A DNA stretch of 64,000 bases from Candidatus Omnitrophota bacterium (GCA_028707125.1 JAQTUX010000001.1:837950-901949), one strand, 5' to 3'; positions 37,386-43,612 are shown, counted from the first letter of the stretch. The notes: generated from the letters alone by a model not told the origin. Translations and numbers: made by a program.

Positions 37386-37613
37386 ATGAACCCGCTGGCT
37401 TCCTCGCTCATATCGGTTTTGCCCCGAATGGTATTCAAAGAGGGCCGGCAAAGGTCTCTCGCAGCTCGGTGCTTGCGGAACTCGCCCTTTTTGCTCCAGC
37501 AAAAAGGGCTCAGACAGTCCTCGCACTTTGGGCCTTATAGGCCACAAAGTTCCCTCGCTGCTCGAGCTGCTTTGCCTAAAACCTCAAATTCGCTCGTAAG
37601 CCAGCGGGTTCAT
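37386..37613 (-). repeat. Structured repeat element, copy A
   Basis: A 228-base element bounded by 16-bp perfect inverted repeats, ATGAACCCGCTGGCTT (37386-37401) and its complement (37598-37613). Its reverse complement aligns over the full length with 48770-48986. Conserved blocks include GAGCGAATTTGAGG, GGCAAAGCAGCTCGAGCAGC, a stem with GCCCTTTTTGCT / AGCAAAAAGGGC, and AAAACCGATATGAGCGAGG. Two internal hairpins differ completely in sequence between copies while both stay paired. No real protein is encoded; the open frames across it are incidental. Type could be a MITE-like element or a mobile structured RNA. Confidence 0.85.
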
Positions 37614-37692
37614 TTACGAGATGCTCGCTCGTAGGAATATCAAAAATAACTAAGCAATCAGAACTTATTACGGTATAATAGATAGCAGCAAG

Positions 37693-37705
37693 GAGAACCG
37701 TCCCC
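37693..37705 (+). repeat. Left 13-bp inverted repeat flanking the HTH cassette
   Basis: GAGAACCGTCCCC is repeated exactly, inverted, at 39608-39620. The pair encloses the five-gene A+T-rich cassette (about 1.93 kb). It is not a terminator as there is no local partner. Confidence 0.7.
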
Positions 37706-37754
37706 GATCCAATATTTATATTACAAGAAAGCATAATGTCGACTAATTATTTTC

Positions 37755-37788
37755 TTGACATATAATATTAAATGTGTTAATCTGTTAA
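37755..37788 (+). promoter_or_regulatory. Putative promoter/operator of the HTH cassette
   Basis: TTGACA lies at 37755-37760 directly followed by TATAATATTAAATG. No good -10 hexamer has perfect spacing to it (GTTAAT at 15 bases, TAATCT at 17). Two TGTTAA words (37775-37780 and 37783-37788) and the palindrome GTTAAC form a small repeat just before the first ribosome binding site, a plausible autoregulatory site for the small HTH proteins. Weakly supported. Confidence 0.4.
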
Positions 37789-37809
37789 CATCTATGAAAG
37801 GAGGCAAGC

Positions 37810-38010
37810 ATGCAAAAACAAAAAAATGACACTGAAAGAGATATGGTAAAACATCTGAAGAAATTAGTTATGCTTAGCGAAAATTCCTTGATTATAAGTC
37901 TATCTCAACAAGATGTCCCTCATCAGACGATACGAAAAGTTGCCGGAGTTGATATGTCTCGTGTCACCTCGTTGCTTCGCGGGGTAAAGTCTGCAAAAAA
38001 GACTGATTAG
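37810..38010 (+). CDS. Small HTH protein 1 of accessory cassette
   Basis: A 66-aa basic protein of unknown family. An N-terminal helix (DMVKHLKKLVML) is followed by a helix-turn-helix-like pair: VPHQTIRKVAGVDMSRVTSLLRG, ending KSAKKTD. The pattern of hydrophobic residues matches the three other small proteins of the cassette (38027, 38207, 39359), suggesting paralogues. A strong ribosome binding site (AAAGGAGG) precedes the ATG by seven bases. The region is visibly A+T-rich relative to the neighbouring housekeeping genes, a sign of acquisition. DNA binding is inference. Confidence 0.65.
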   Translation: MQKQKNDTERDMVKHLKKLVMLSENSLIISLSQQDVPHQTIRKVAGVDMSRVTSLLRGVKSAKKTD

Positions 38011-38026
38011 CGAAAGGAGTACTACT

Positions 38027-38191
38027 ATGCAAAACACTGACAAAATCATTGAGGAATTAGTGGCTATAAAGAAGCTGCTTATGCTTCAATTAATGCGCGA
38101 TGACGTGGACGCCTCCGTAATTGGGAAGGTACTAGAACTAACCCCTACGCGAATACGACAAATAATACCAGTAAAAGACGTACGCAAATAA
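38027..38191 (+). CDS. Small HTH protein 2 of accessory cassette
   Basis: A 54-aa frame (MQNTDKIIEELVAIKK...) preceded by a clear AAAGGAG site. After a leucine-rich helix (LLMLQLMRDD) comes VDASVIGKVLELTPTRIRQI, an HTH-like pair that aligns with the 39359 protein (LLTVQLYKSGATMDDICRHLHIAK). It lies 16 bases after gene 1 and 15 before gene 3. The small size is easily missed by gene finders. Its reality is supported by the ribosome binding site, spacing and paralogy. Confidence 0.6.
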   Translation: MQNTDKIIEELVAIKKLLMLQLMRDDVDASVIGKVLELTPTRIRQIIPVKDVRK

Positions 38192-38206
38192 TAAGGAGCC
38201 TTCATA

Positions 38207-38434
38207 ATGAAACGAACTAGGAAAATTGGCGCAGAAGACGAAGTTTCAGTAAAATTGGGCATCTTAATCCGGTTGTTTATTGAATTTCTGATAACATCGG
38301 AAAATAAGAACTTTAATACTGGCAACGTTGCAAGAATCTTAAAATCACTCGATATTACACCAACCGAAATTGCAAGAATGTTAGGTAAGAAATCTGTAAC
38401 TGATGTTGCACCATTTCTTTATCGTAAGAAGTAA
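38207..38434 (+). CDS. Small HTH protein 3 of accessory cassette
   Basis: A 75-aa basic protein. A hydrophobic helix (LGILIRLFIEFLI) precedes FNTGNVARILKSLDITPTEIARMLGKKS, then VTDVAPFLYRKK. The ITPTEIARMLGKKSVTDV part is a recognisable sigma-region-4-like or MerR/Lrp-like HTH. The ATG follows AAGGAG. It is the most convincing DNA-binding member of the four, but no family name can be given. Confidence 0.65.
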   Translation: MKRTRKIGAEDEVSVKLGILIRLFIEFLITSENKNFNTGNVARILKSLDITPTEIARMLGKKSVTDVAPFLYRKK

Positions 38435-38447
38435 GGGGTAGATACCA

Positions 38448-39347
38448 ATGTCTACTTATATTCAGCAAGTAACAGACGTTAGATCAAATTCAAGTGACCA
38501 AATACACTTCGCAGCAAAATTGATTAGGCGTTCCAGACAAAAAAAGGCCGTGTTTAAGGCAATCTACCGTGGTAAAAAACAGATTAAATCCATTTCTGAA
38601 ATAGAGAAAGTCACCGATTTAAATAATATCCAAATATTAAAAGCTGGTGGGACCTTAGCTGGGAATGGTATTGTCAAAAAAGTAAAAAAGGGATACCAAA
38701 AAGATACATTTTATGCACAACATTATCGCAAAATATTGTCTCTCGCCTCAAATAGTAAAAAGTTGAAACAATTCCCAACAAAAACACAACCCTATCTCAA
38801 TTCTAATATAGGCACAACTAGTAGAATATCGCTTAAAAAACCTGCGCAAAAAGTAAGATTTATTACAATTGATGATATCTATTCATTTAGAAAAATTAAA
38901 GATAATAAATCAAAAAATAATATAGATGGAACATTTCTTTCCAAACTTCCTGAGAATGAAATCAAAAGTGGAATCGCAAAGATCATTAGGGAAAGCGGAA
39001 TATTTAAAGACTGGGCAGGAGAAAAAAATGATCTATTTACAACAAAAGTAAGCATTGGATCAAAAAGGGTGGCTGCTGTTTTTGCGTTTAAAGGAAAAGG
39101 CACAAAAGGCATTTTAACATTAGATAAAATGGGAAAAAGAGCAGACCAAATTCAGCGACTATTTGACAGCCAATCTTCTCAACTATTTATAGTGGTTTAT
39201 AAAGGACAAATAGGCCAAGTTATTCTTGAGCAGATGTATGCTTACGCTATTGCGAAGGCTCTTTACGGTAAAGAGATCTATTACGGTATTATTGATGGAG
39301 ATGACTTGATGCGGCTAATTTCATCTTATAAGAACTGTTTTGAATAG
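38448..39347 (+). CDS. Large cassette protein: winged-helix plus nuclease-like C-terminus
   Basis: A 299-aa protein I cannot assign to a named family. Residues about 28-90 (KKAVFKAIYRGKKQIKSISE, then a turn and NGIVKKVKKG) look like a winged helix. A variable, polar linker follows (about 100-160). The C-terminal 125 residues look like a compact alpha/beta domain with GEKNDLFTTKV (Glu192, Asp195), VAAVFAFKGKGTKG (Lys215) and LDKMGKRADQIQRLF. It ends in GKEIYYGIIDGDDL. The D...xxK spacing recalls PD-(D/E)xK restriction-type nucleases, but the acidic residue two before Lys is Ala, so activity is uncertain. It sits between small HTH genes 3 and 4. Confidence 0.65.
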   Translation: MSTYIQQVTDVRSNSSDQIHFAAKLIRRSRQKKAVFKAIYRGKKQIKSISEIEKVTDLNNIQILKAGGTLAGNGIVKKVKKGYQKDTFYAQHYRKILSLASNSKKLKQFPTKTQPYLNSNIGTTSRISLKKPAQKVRFITIDDIYSFRKIKDNKSKNNIDGTFLSKLPENEIKSGIAKIIRESGIFKDWAGEKNDLFTTKVSIGSKRVAAVFAFKGKGTKGILTLDKMGKRADQIQRLFDSQSSQLFIVVYKGQIGQVILEQMYAYAIAKALYGKEIYYGIIDGDDLMRLISSYKNCFE

Positions 39348-39358
39348 GAGGCGACATA

Positions 39359-39568
39359 ATGAAGAAAAAGCGCAGTATAACTAAAAAAAGTCTGTCTGAT
39401 TCCGATCGTTTAGATATAATCATATCTTTACTAAGTCACTTACTAACTGTTCAGTTATATAAATCAGGCGCGACAATGGATGATATATGTAGGCATTTAC
39501 ATATTGCAAAAACATCCGTGGTCGATATGTTAAAAGGTTTCAAGCGAAAGCTCGGTAATAATTCGTAA
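39359..39568 (+). CDS. Small HTH protein 4 of accessory cassette
   Basis: A 69-aa basic protein. The N-terminal tail is Lys-rich; a hydrophobic helix (IIISLLSHLLTVQLY) is followed by ATMDDICRHLHIAKTSVVDM and LKGFKRKLG. It aligns with proteins 1 and 2 over the helix and HTH. A strong AGGAGG site precedes the ATG and the gap to the 299-aa gene is 11 bases. The right-hand 13-bp inverted repeat lies 40 bases after the stop. Confidence 0.65.
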   Translation: MKKKRSITKKSLSDSDRLDIIISLLSHLLTVQLYKSGATMDDICRHLHIAKTSVVDMLKGFKRKLGNNS

Positions 39569-39607
39569 ACAAGACGGTTACAATTAATCTTGGACCAATA
39601 ACATAAT

Positions 39608-39620
39608 GGGGACGGTTCTC
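39608..39620 (-). repeat. Right 13-bp inverted repeat flanking the HTH cassette
   Basis: GGGGACGGTTCTC, the exact reverse complement of 37693-37705. With it, the whole HTH cassette is enclosed. Words like GGGGACGGTTCTC are, in my general experience, common next to Y1 transposase elements in related genomes; that is recollection, not something shown here. Confidence 0.7.
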
Positions 39621-39707
39621 ATTAGTTTTAGTTGCTGAATCATAACAGACCTAGTAGCCGCTTTTCGTAATTAGCTAATTTCCCGTAACTTACAGAACAA
39701 ATATTTA

Positions 39708-39727
39708 CCCCACACTTACGTGTGGGG
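39708..39727 (-). repeat. Free-standing Y1-type hairpin
   Basis: CCCCACACTTACGTGTGGGG, identical to the reverse complement of the hairpin inside the transposase gene (37048-37067). Confidence 0.8.
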
Positions 39728-39926
39728 AATGGCAATCCCTGATTGTCTCAGCGGGTGGCTTTGGACGGGGCGCCCCGCCCCGCGCGGAGTTCTCCCGTCC
39801 GTTATGGTAATGAATTCTATGAAGAATGGCAGACGCTTTTCGTAATTAGCTAATTCCCCCATAACTCTATATAAGGATATCACAAGATGTGATATCCTTT
39901 ATTGTTTCTAATGCTATTGGAGGGTA

Positions 39927-39946
39927 CCCCACACTTACGTGTGGGG
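39927..39946 (-). repeat. Free-standing Y1-type hairpin
   Basis: Second perfect copy of CCCCACACTTACGTGTGGGG, 219 bases after the first, with matching downstream flank GGAATG. Confidence 0.8.
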
Positions 39947-39961
39947 AATGACAATTCTGCA

Positions 39962-40191
39962 CTGATTGTCTCAGCGGGTGACTGCCGAGCGGGCACAGAA
40001 TTTCGGGAGGGGTGACGTCGTTTTGAGGGCTCCCGCCGCGCGGACCCGCCAAGACATCTGGCGGGGAGCACGGCGGGAAACAAAACGACGGCAGGACCCC
40101 TCCCTCAGAGTTACAATCTAGATACTTCGGCGGTGATTTATTGACAAGGCCGCCTCAGTATCAACACCAGGACGCATACGAAGGTGTTGAC
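39962..40191 (+). repeat. 230-bp structured repeat, copy 1
   Basis: Starts CTGATTGTCTCAGCGGGTG and ends GAAGGTGTTGAC. Internally nested stems are visible: GGAGGGGT with ACCCCTCC, CGTCGTTTTG with CAAAACGACG, CCCGCCG with CGGCGGG, and CCCGCCA with TGGCGGG. It is nearly identical to 40983-41212, in the same orientation, differing at a handful of positions. Its last bases supply the TTGACA of the mntA promoter. Open frames across it look incidental. Confidence 0.85.
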
Positions 40192-40216
40192 ATTTATATA
40201 AGTTATATTGTATAAT
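40187..40216 (+). promoter_or_regulatory. Promoter of mntA-hepT, formed at the repeat edge
   Basis: TTGACA (40187-40192) overlaps the last bases of the structured repeat. TATAAT (40211-40216) lies 18 bases downstream, in non-repeat DNA, 42 bases before the mntA ATG. Both hexamers are perfect. Confidence 0.75.
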
Positions 40217-40257
40217 TAAGTTGCGAATACTTAGCGGGATAAAAAAATTAGGCAAAT

Positions 40258-40545
40258 ATGACGACAAAGATTAGTAGAATAAAACAAATAATACTGCCGA
40301 TCTTGCAACAATACGGCGCTAAAAAAGCAGCGCTATTTGGCTCATATGTCAGAGACCAGATGAAAAAGGATAGTGATATTGATATATTGGTAGAAATTGA
40401 AAAGGATATCAGCCTGCTTGATTTTATAGGTCTTAAACAAGAGATTGAAGAGGCGTTAGGAAGGAAGATAGATTTGGTGGAATATGACAGCATTAAACCT
40501 CTTCTCAGAAAGCGTATTTTAAAAGAGCAAGTGGTAATTCTATGA
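40258..40545 (+). CDS. mntA: MNT-domain nucleotidyltransferase antitoxin MntA
   Basis: The 95-aa product is a minimal nucleotidyltransferase. It has LFGSYVRDQ (Gly28-Ser29) and SDIDILVEI with the metal-binding Asp40 and Asp42, ending in an IDLVE strand with the third Asp. Together with the downstream HEPN gene it forms a MntA-HepT toxin-antitoxin module; in studied pairs MntA AMPylates HepT on Tyr and blocks its RNase activity. The start of hepT overlaps by four bases. The pair is flanked by two copies of the 230-bp repeat. Confidence 0.9.
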   Translation: MTTKISRIKQIILPILQQYGAKKAALFGSYVRDQMKKDSDIDILVEIEKDISLLDFIGLKQEIEEALGRKIDLVEYDSIKPLLRKRILKEQVVIL

Positions 40546-40886
40546 AAAGAGACGCTAGAGTATATATCGAAGATATCATAGAGAGCATTACAAAGATAGA
40601 AGAGTATACGAAGGATCTTAAGTCCGAAGACGATTTCTATAAGGATACTCAGATTCAAGATGCTGTCTTAAGGCGGCTGGAAATCATCGGTGAGGCAGTT
40701 AAGAATATCCCCGAAGAGATCAAGAGGAAATATCCGCAGATACCATGGAAGAAGATTGCCGGCATGAGAGATATTCTTACTCATCAATATTTTGTAGTAA
40801 ACCTGAAACAAACATTTAAGGCAGTCAAAGAAGACATCCTCGATCTAAAAAAGAACATTGCGCAGATAAACAAAGAATTGCCATAG
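40542..40886 (+). CDS. hepT: HEPN-domain RNase toxin HepT (DUF86)
   Basis: The 114-aa all-helical protein has the HEPN ribonuclease motif Rx4H, Arg76-His81 in MRDILTHQYF, with the following Tyr83 that is the AMPylation target in characterised systems. IIGEAVKNIPEEI and PWKKIAGMRDILTH are DUF86 hallmarks. It is translationally coupled to mntA. Intact catalytic residues suggest an active toxin. An intrinsic terminator follows at 40931. Confidence 0.9.
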   Translation: MKRDARVYIEDIIESITKIEEYTKDLKSEDDFYKDTQIQDAVLRRLEIIGEAVKNIPEEIKRKYPQIPWKKIAGMRDILTHQYFVVNLKQTFKAVKEDILDLKKNIAQINKELP

Positions 40887-40890
40887 TTGT

Positions 40891-40917
40891 TTTGAGGTCG
40901 CAAAGTGCGACCTCAAA
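40891..40917 (+). terminator. Stem-loop after hepT
   Basis: TTTGAGGTCGC (40891-40901) pairs with GCGACCTCAAA (40907-40917) over a 5-base loop. No T run follows; it may be an accessory RNA-stabilising stem in front of the terminator at 40931. Confidence 0.5.
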
Positions 40918-40930
40918 GATTGTTTCGTTT

Positions 40931-40963
40931 ACGCCTCCAAATTAACTTGGAGGCGTTTTTATT
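40931..40963 (+). terminator. Intrinsic terminator of mntA-hepT
   Basis: ACGCCTCCAA (40931-40940) pairs with TTGGAGGCGT (40947-40956) over a 6-base loop and is followed by a T-rich tract. It isolates the TA pair from the yggS operon. Confidence 0.85.
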
Positions 40964-40982
40964 GGACGCGGATGGATTGGTT

Positions 40983-41212
40983 CTGATTGTCTCAGCGGGT
41001 GACGCCGAGCGGGCACAGAATTTCGGGAGGGGTGACGTCGTTTTGAGGGCTCCCGCCGCGCGGACCCGCCAAGACATCTGGCGGGGAGCACGGCGGGAAA
41101 CAAAACGACGGCAGGACCCCTCCCCTCAGAGTTACAATCTAGATACTTCGGCGGTGATTTATTGACAAGGCCGCCTCAGTATCAACACCGAGCAGCATAC
41201 GAAGGTGTTGAC
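40983..41212 (+). repeat. 230-bp structured repeat, copy 2
   Basis: Near-identical to 39962-40191 and in the same direction, with small differences (one inserted C in the CCCCTCCCC tract, GAGCAGC for AGGACGC near the end). It ends GGTGTTGACT at 41213, 30 bases before the yggS start. TTGACT (41208-41213) with a GATAAT at 41229-41234 (15-base spacing) could again be a repeat-edge promoter, weaker than copy 1. Confidence 0.85.
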
Positions 41213-41242
41213 TTCCTCGATAGATTATGATAATTTAAGGCG

Positions 41243-41890
41243 ATGATTAGGGAGAATATTGCCCGCATAAGAGAGGAAATATCGGCTGTTTGCGGGAAAA
41301 TCGGCCGTGACCCTAAGGAAATCAGGATTATTGCCGTATCAAAAGGCAGGTCAATAGAGGAAATTGAGGAAGTTCTGGCCTGCGGCATCACTGATATCGG
41401 CGAAAATAAGGTCCAGGAAGCCAAGCGCAAGATTAAAGGTTTAAGCGCCAAGTTGCACATGGTTGGACACCTGCAGTCAAACAAGTCCAAGGGCGCTGTT
41501 GAGCTCTTTGATCTGATACATTCTGTGGACAGCTTTGAACTCGCTGAAGCCATTGATAAACAGGCGGCAAAACTCGGCAAAGTCCAGGATATCCTGATCG
41601 AGGTCAACACTTCCGGCGAAAAGAGCAAATTCGGCATAAGGCCGGACGACCTTATCCTGCTTATCGGCCGGATAAGAGAGCTTAAACACATTCGCGTCAA
41701 GGGGCTGATGACAATGGCGCCTGTGGCGGATAACCCCGAGGAAATAAGGCCGTATTTCAGGAAGTTAAGGGAGTTAAGAGACCGGGAACATCTGGCAGAA
41801 CTATCAATGGGAATGAGCGATGACTATAAGGTCGCCATAGAAGAAGGCGCCACAATAGTGCGCCTGGGCAGGGCGATATTTGAAAAGTAG
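41243..41890 (+). CDS. yggS: YggS family pyridoxal phosphate homeostasis protein
   Basis: YggS/PLPBP proteins bind PLP and buffer its level and amino-acid pools. The 215-aa TIM-barrel-like product has IRIIAVSKGRSIEEI (the PLP Lys in VSKG), DIGENKVQEAKRKI, HMVGHLQSNK, LIEVNTSGEKSKFGI and LSMGMSDDYKVAIEEGATIVRLG. Its place after the division cluster is normal; in other genomes it follows ftsZ (and sometimes pgeF), but here a repeat copy lies just upstream instead. Confidence 0.93.
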   Translation: MIRENIARIREEISAVCGKIGRDPKEIRIIAVSKGRSIEEIEEVLACGITDIGENKVQEAKRKIKGLSAKLHMVGHLQSNKSKGAVELFDLIHSVDSFELAEAIDKQAAKLGKVQDILIEVNTSGEKSKFGIRPDDLILLIGRIRELKHIRVKGLMTMAPVADNPEEIRPYFRKLRELRDREHLAELSMGMSDDYKVAIEEGATIVRLGRAIFEK

Positions 41891-41915
41891 CGAGTAGAGA
41901 GTGGCAAGTAGCGAG

Positions 41916-42746
41916 ATGAAGAAGATCATAGGTATAATCGGTTTTGGCAATATGGGTTCGGCGATCGCCGGCAGGGCAAAGGCCGCGTATCAAGTTTGCG
42001 TATTTGATAAAGACAATGCCAAACTCAAGGGCCTGGCAGGCATAGATGCCGCGGGCAGCGTTTCCGAACTTATTAATAAGTCAGAAATAATAATACTGGC
42101 TGTAAAACCGCAGGACTTTGAGCCGCTGCTTAATGAAATTGGCAGCGGCATAAAAGATAAATTGGCGGTCTCTATCGCCGCTGGAGTTGCCACGACTTAC
42201 GTTGAGAAACGCCTGCGCGGAGCGCGGGTTGCGCGGGTTATGCCGAATATGCCGGCAAAGATCGGCAAAGGCGTTTCCTGCGTTACGGCAGGCAGGTCGG
42301 CAACGCCGGATGATATCAAGGCAACAAAAGATATATTCGCTAATTTAGGGCAGGTTATGGCATTGAAGGAAGAGATGATGGACGCGGCAACCGCGGTTTC
42401 CGGCAGCGGCCCGGGTTTTTATTTCAACGAAGTTGAAAGCCGCCCTGATGAGCATAAACAAAATTGCTATGAGTTCCAGGAGGATTTTATCTCGCGGCTG
42501 AGCAAGGCGGCTGAGGCAGCGGGTTTTGACGAAAAAGACGCCCATTTTTTAGCGCATCATACTGTCACGGGCAGTGAGTTATTGCTTAAGGCCGGCAGCC
42601 TGAATGCCGCGCAGTTGAGGGATCAAGTCGCTTCAAAGGGCGGCACTACCGAAGCAGGGTTAAAGGTTTTGCAGGCAGGAGGGGATCTGGTTGAGGCGGT
42701 TAAGGCCGCGGCAGAACGCGCGGCAGAACTTTCCAGGAAGGAGTGA
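41916..42746 (+). CDS. proC: Pyrroline-5-carboxylate reductase
   Basis: ProC reduces pyrroline-5-carboxylate to proline. The product (276 aa from ATG 41916) has IIGIIGFGNMGSAIAG, ILAVKPQDFEPLL, RVMPNMPAKIGKG, AVSGSGPGF and the C-terminal GSELLLKAG and DQVASKGGTTEAGLKVL. Between SGSGP and the next helix there is extra sequence, VESRPDEHKQNCYEFQEDF, where ordinary ProC goes straight into the helix. GTG 41901 would extend it by five residues. The upstream AGTAGCGAGTAGAGAGTGGC text is a low-complexity repeat. Confidence 0.88.
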   Translation: MKKIIGIIGFGNMGSAIAGRAKAAYQVCVFDKDNAKLKGLAGIDAAGSVSELINKSEIIILAVKPQDFEPLLNEIGSGIKDKLAVSIAAGVATTYVEKRLRGARVARVMPNMPAKIGKGVSCVTAGRSATPDDIKATKDIFANLGQVMALKEEMMDAATAVSGSGPGFYFNEVESRPDEHKQNCYEFQEDFISRLSKAAEAAGFDEKDAHFLAHHTVTGSELLLKAGSLNAAQLRDQVASKGGTTEAGLKVLQAGGDLVEAVKAAAERAAELSRKE

Positions 42747-42751
42747 AGGAT

Positions 42752-43612
42752 ATGGGTAAGATCGGCATTATCGGAGGAAGCGGGCTTTACAAAATAGAAG
42801 GTATTAAGAATATAAGGGAAAAAGAGGTTGATACGCCTTTCGGCGCGCCTTCAGATAATTTTATTCTGGGAGAACTTGAGGGTAAGGAAGTGGTGTTTCT
42901 GCCGCGGCACGGAGTAGGCCACAGGATCTCGCCCAGCGAGATAAATTACCGCGCGAACATATTCGCCATGAAAGTTCTGGGCGTGGACAGGATCATTTCC
43001 GTCTCCGCCTGCGGCAGCTTAAGGGAAGAGCTCAGGCCTCTGGACTTTGTGCTTCCCGGACAATTTGTGGACAGGACAAACCAGGCGCGCAAGATGACCT
43101 TTTTCAGCGGCGGCATCGTCGCCCATATATCCTTCGCGGAGCCGGTCTGCCGCAACCTGTTGGAAAGCGTTTACAAGACGGCCAGATCAGAGGGCATATC
43201 CATACACAAGGACAAGACATATCTGAATATGGAAGGCCCGGCGTTTTCCACTATCGCGGAATCCAATCTATATAGAAGCTGGGGAATGGATATAATAGGT
43301 ATGACCAATATGGCTGAGGCGCGGCTGGCAAGAGAGGCGGAGATCTGCTATGTTACGCTGGCGGCTATAACCGACTATGACTGCTGGTATCCCGAACATG
43401 ATAAGGTCACCATTGAGATGATCATCAACAATCTTAATAAGAACGTGGACAATGCCAAGAATATAATAAAGCAAGCGGTGAAGAATATGCCGCAAAGCTC
43501 CGATTGCGGCTGCGGGAGCGCGCTTCAATACGCCATTCTGACCGACAGAAAGGCCATACCGGTAAAGGTCAAAAGGCAGTTGGCCCCGATCATCGGGAAA
43601 TATATCAAGTGA
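42752..43612 (+). CDS. mtaP: S-methyl-5'-thioadenosine phosphorylase
   Basis: This enzyme phosphorolyses methylthioadenosine, a by-product of polyamine synthesis, to adenine and methylthioribose-1-phosphate. The product (286 aa from ATG 42752) has IGIIGGSGLYKIEG, FLPRHGVGHRISPSEINYRAN, MEGPAFSTIAES and MDIIGMTNMAEA. The ASDYDCW-type motif is ITDYDCW. A GTG at 42743 would overlap the proC stop; the ATG has GGAAGGAG upstream. Related branches use guanosine or inosine, so substrate is by family. It precedes ileS by a TGATG overlap. Confidence 0.88.
   Translation: MGKIGIIGGSGLYKIEGIKNIREKEVDTPFGAPSDNFILGELEGKEVVFLPRHGVGHRISPSEINYRANIFAMKVLGVDRIISVSACGSLREELRPLDFVLPGQFVDRTNQARKMTFFSGGIVAHISFAEPVCRNLLESVYKTARSEGISIHKDKTYLNMEGPAFSTIAESNLYRSWGMDIIGMTNMAEARLAREAEICYVTLAAITDYDCWYPEHDKVTIEMIINNLNKNVDNAKNIIKQAVKNMPQSSDCGCGSALQYAILTDRKAIPVKVKRQLAPIIGKYIK

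Larger units (their letters stand above)
39660..39957. repeat. Tandem composite of small repeats (no gene)
   Basis: This stretch has no credible gene. CTTTTCGTAATTAGCTAATT occurs at 39661-39680 and 39836-39855. After each comes the hairpin CCCCACACTTACGTGTGGGG (39708-39727; 39927-39946) followed by GGAATG. The first then runs into GATTGTCTCAGCGGGTG at 39741-39757, and the second does the same at 39964. A palindrome AAGGATATCAC / GTGATATCCTT (39873-39899) and a G/C-rich block (GGGGCGCCCCGCCCC, 39767-39781) lie between. It reads as two rounds of insertion of the same repeat set. Confidence 0.8.

Noticed and set aside
37386-37613. The structured repeat as an RNase P RNA (GAGGACTGTC resembles a conserved RNase P block)
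   Set aside because: Only a short word matches, no P-core arrangement follows, and two diverged copies with terminal inverted repeats fit a mobile element better.
37062-37634. A 190-aa open frame on + over the transposase and repeat A
   Set aside because: It is antisense to the transposase and runs through the structured repeat; no ribosome binding site or family motif.
36926-39946. The repeated short palindromes as a CRISPR array
   Set aside because: Spacing is irregular, spacers are absent and there are no cas genes; they are transposase-type hairpins.
40905-41165. An 86-aa open frame across repeat copy 2 (and a similar one across copy 1)
   Set aside because: It lies in the 230-bp structured repeat and a terminator; composition is Arg-rich from G/C stems, with no sign of a protein.
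43504-43611. Longer ileS start at 43504
   Set aside because: The upstream codons overlap mtaP in another frame; ATG 43612 gives the standard IleS N-terminus.
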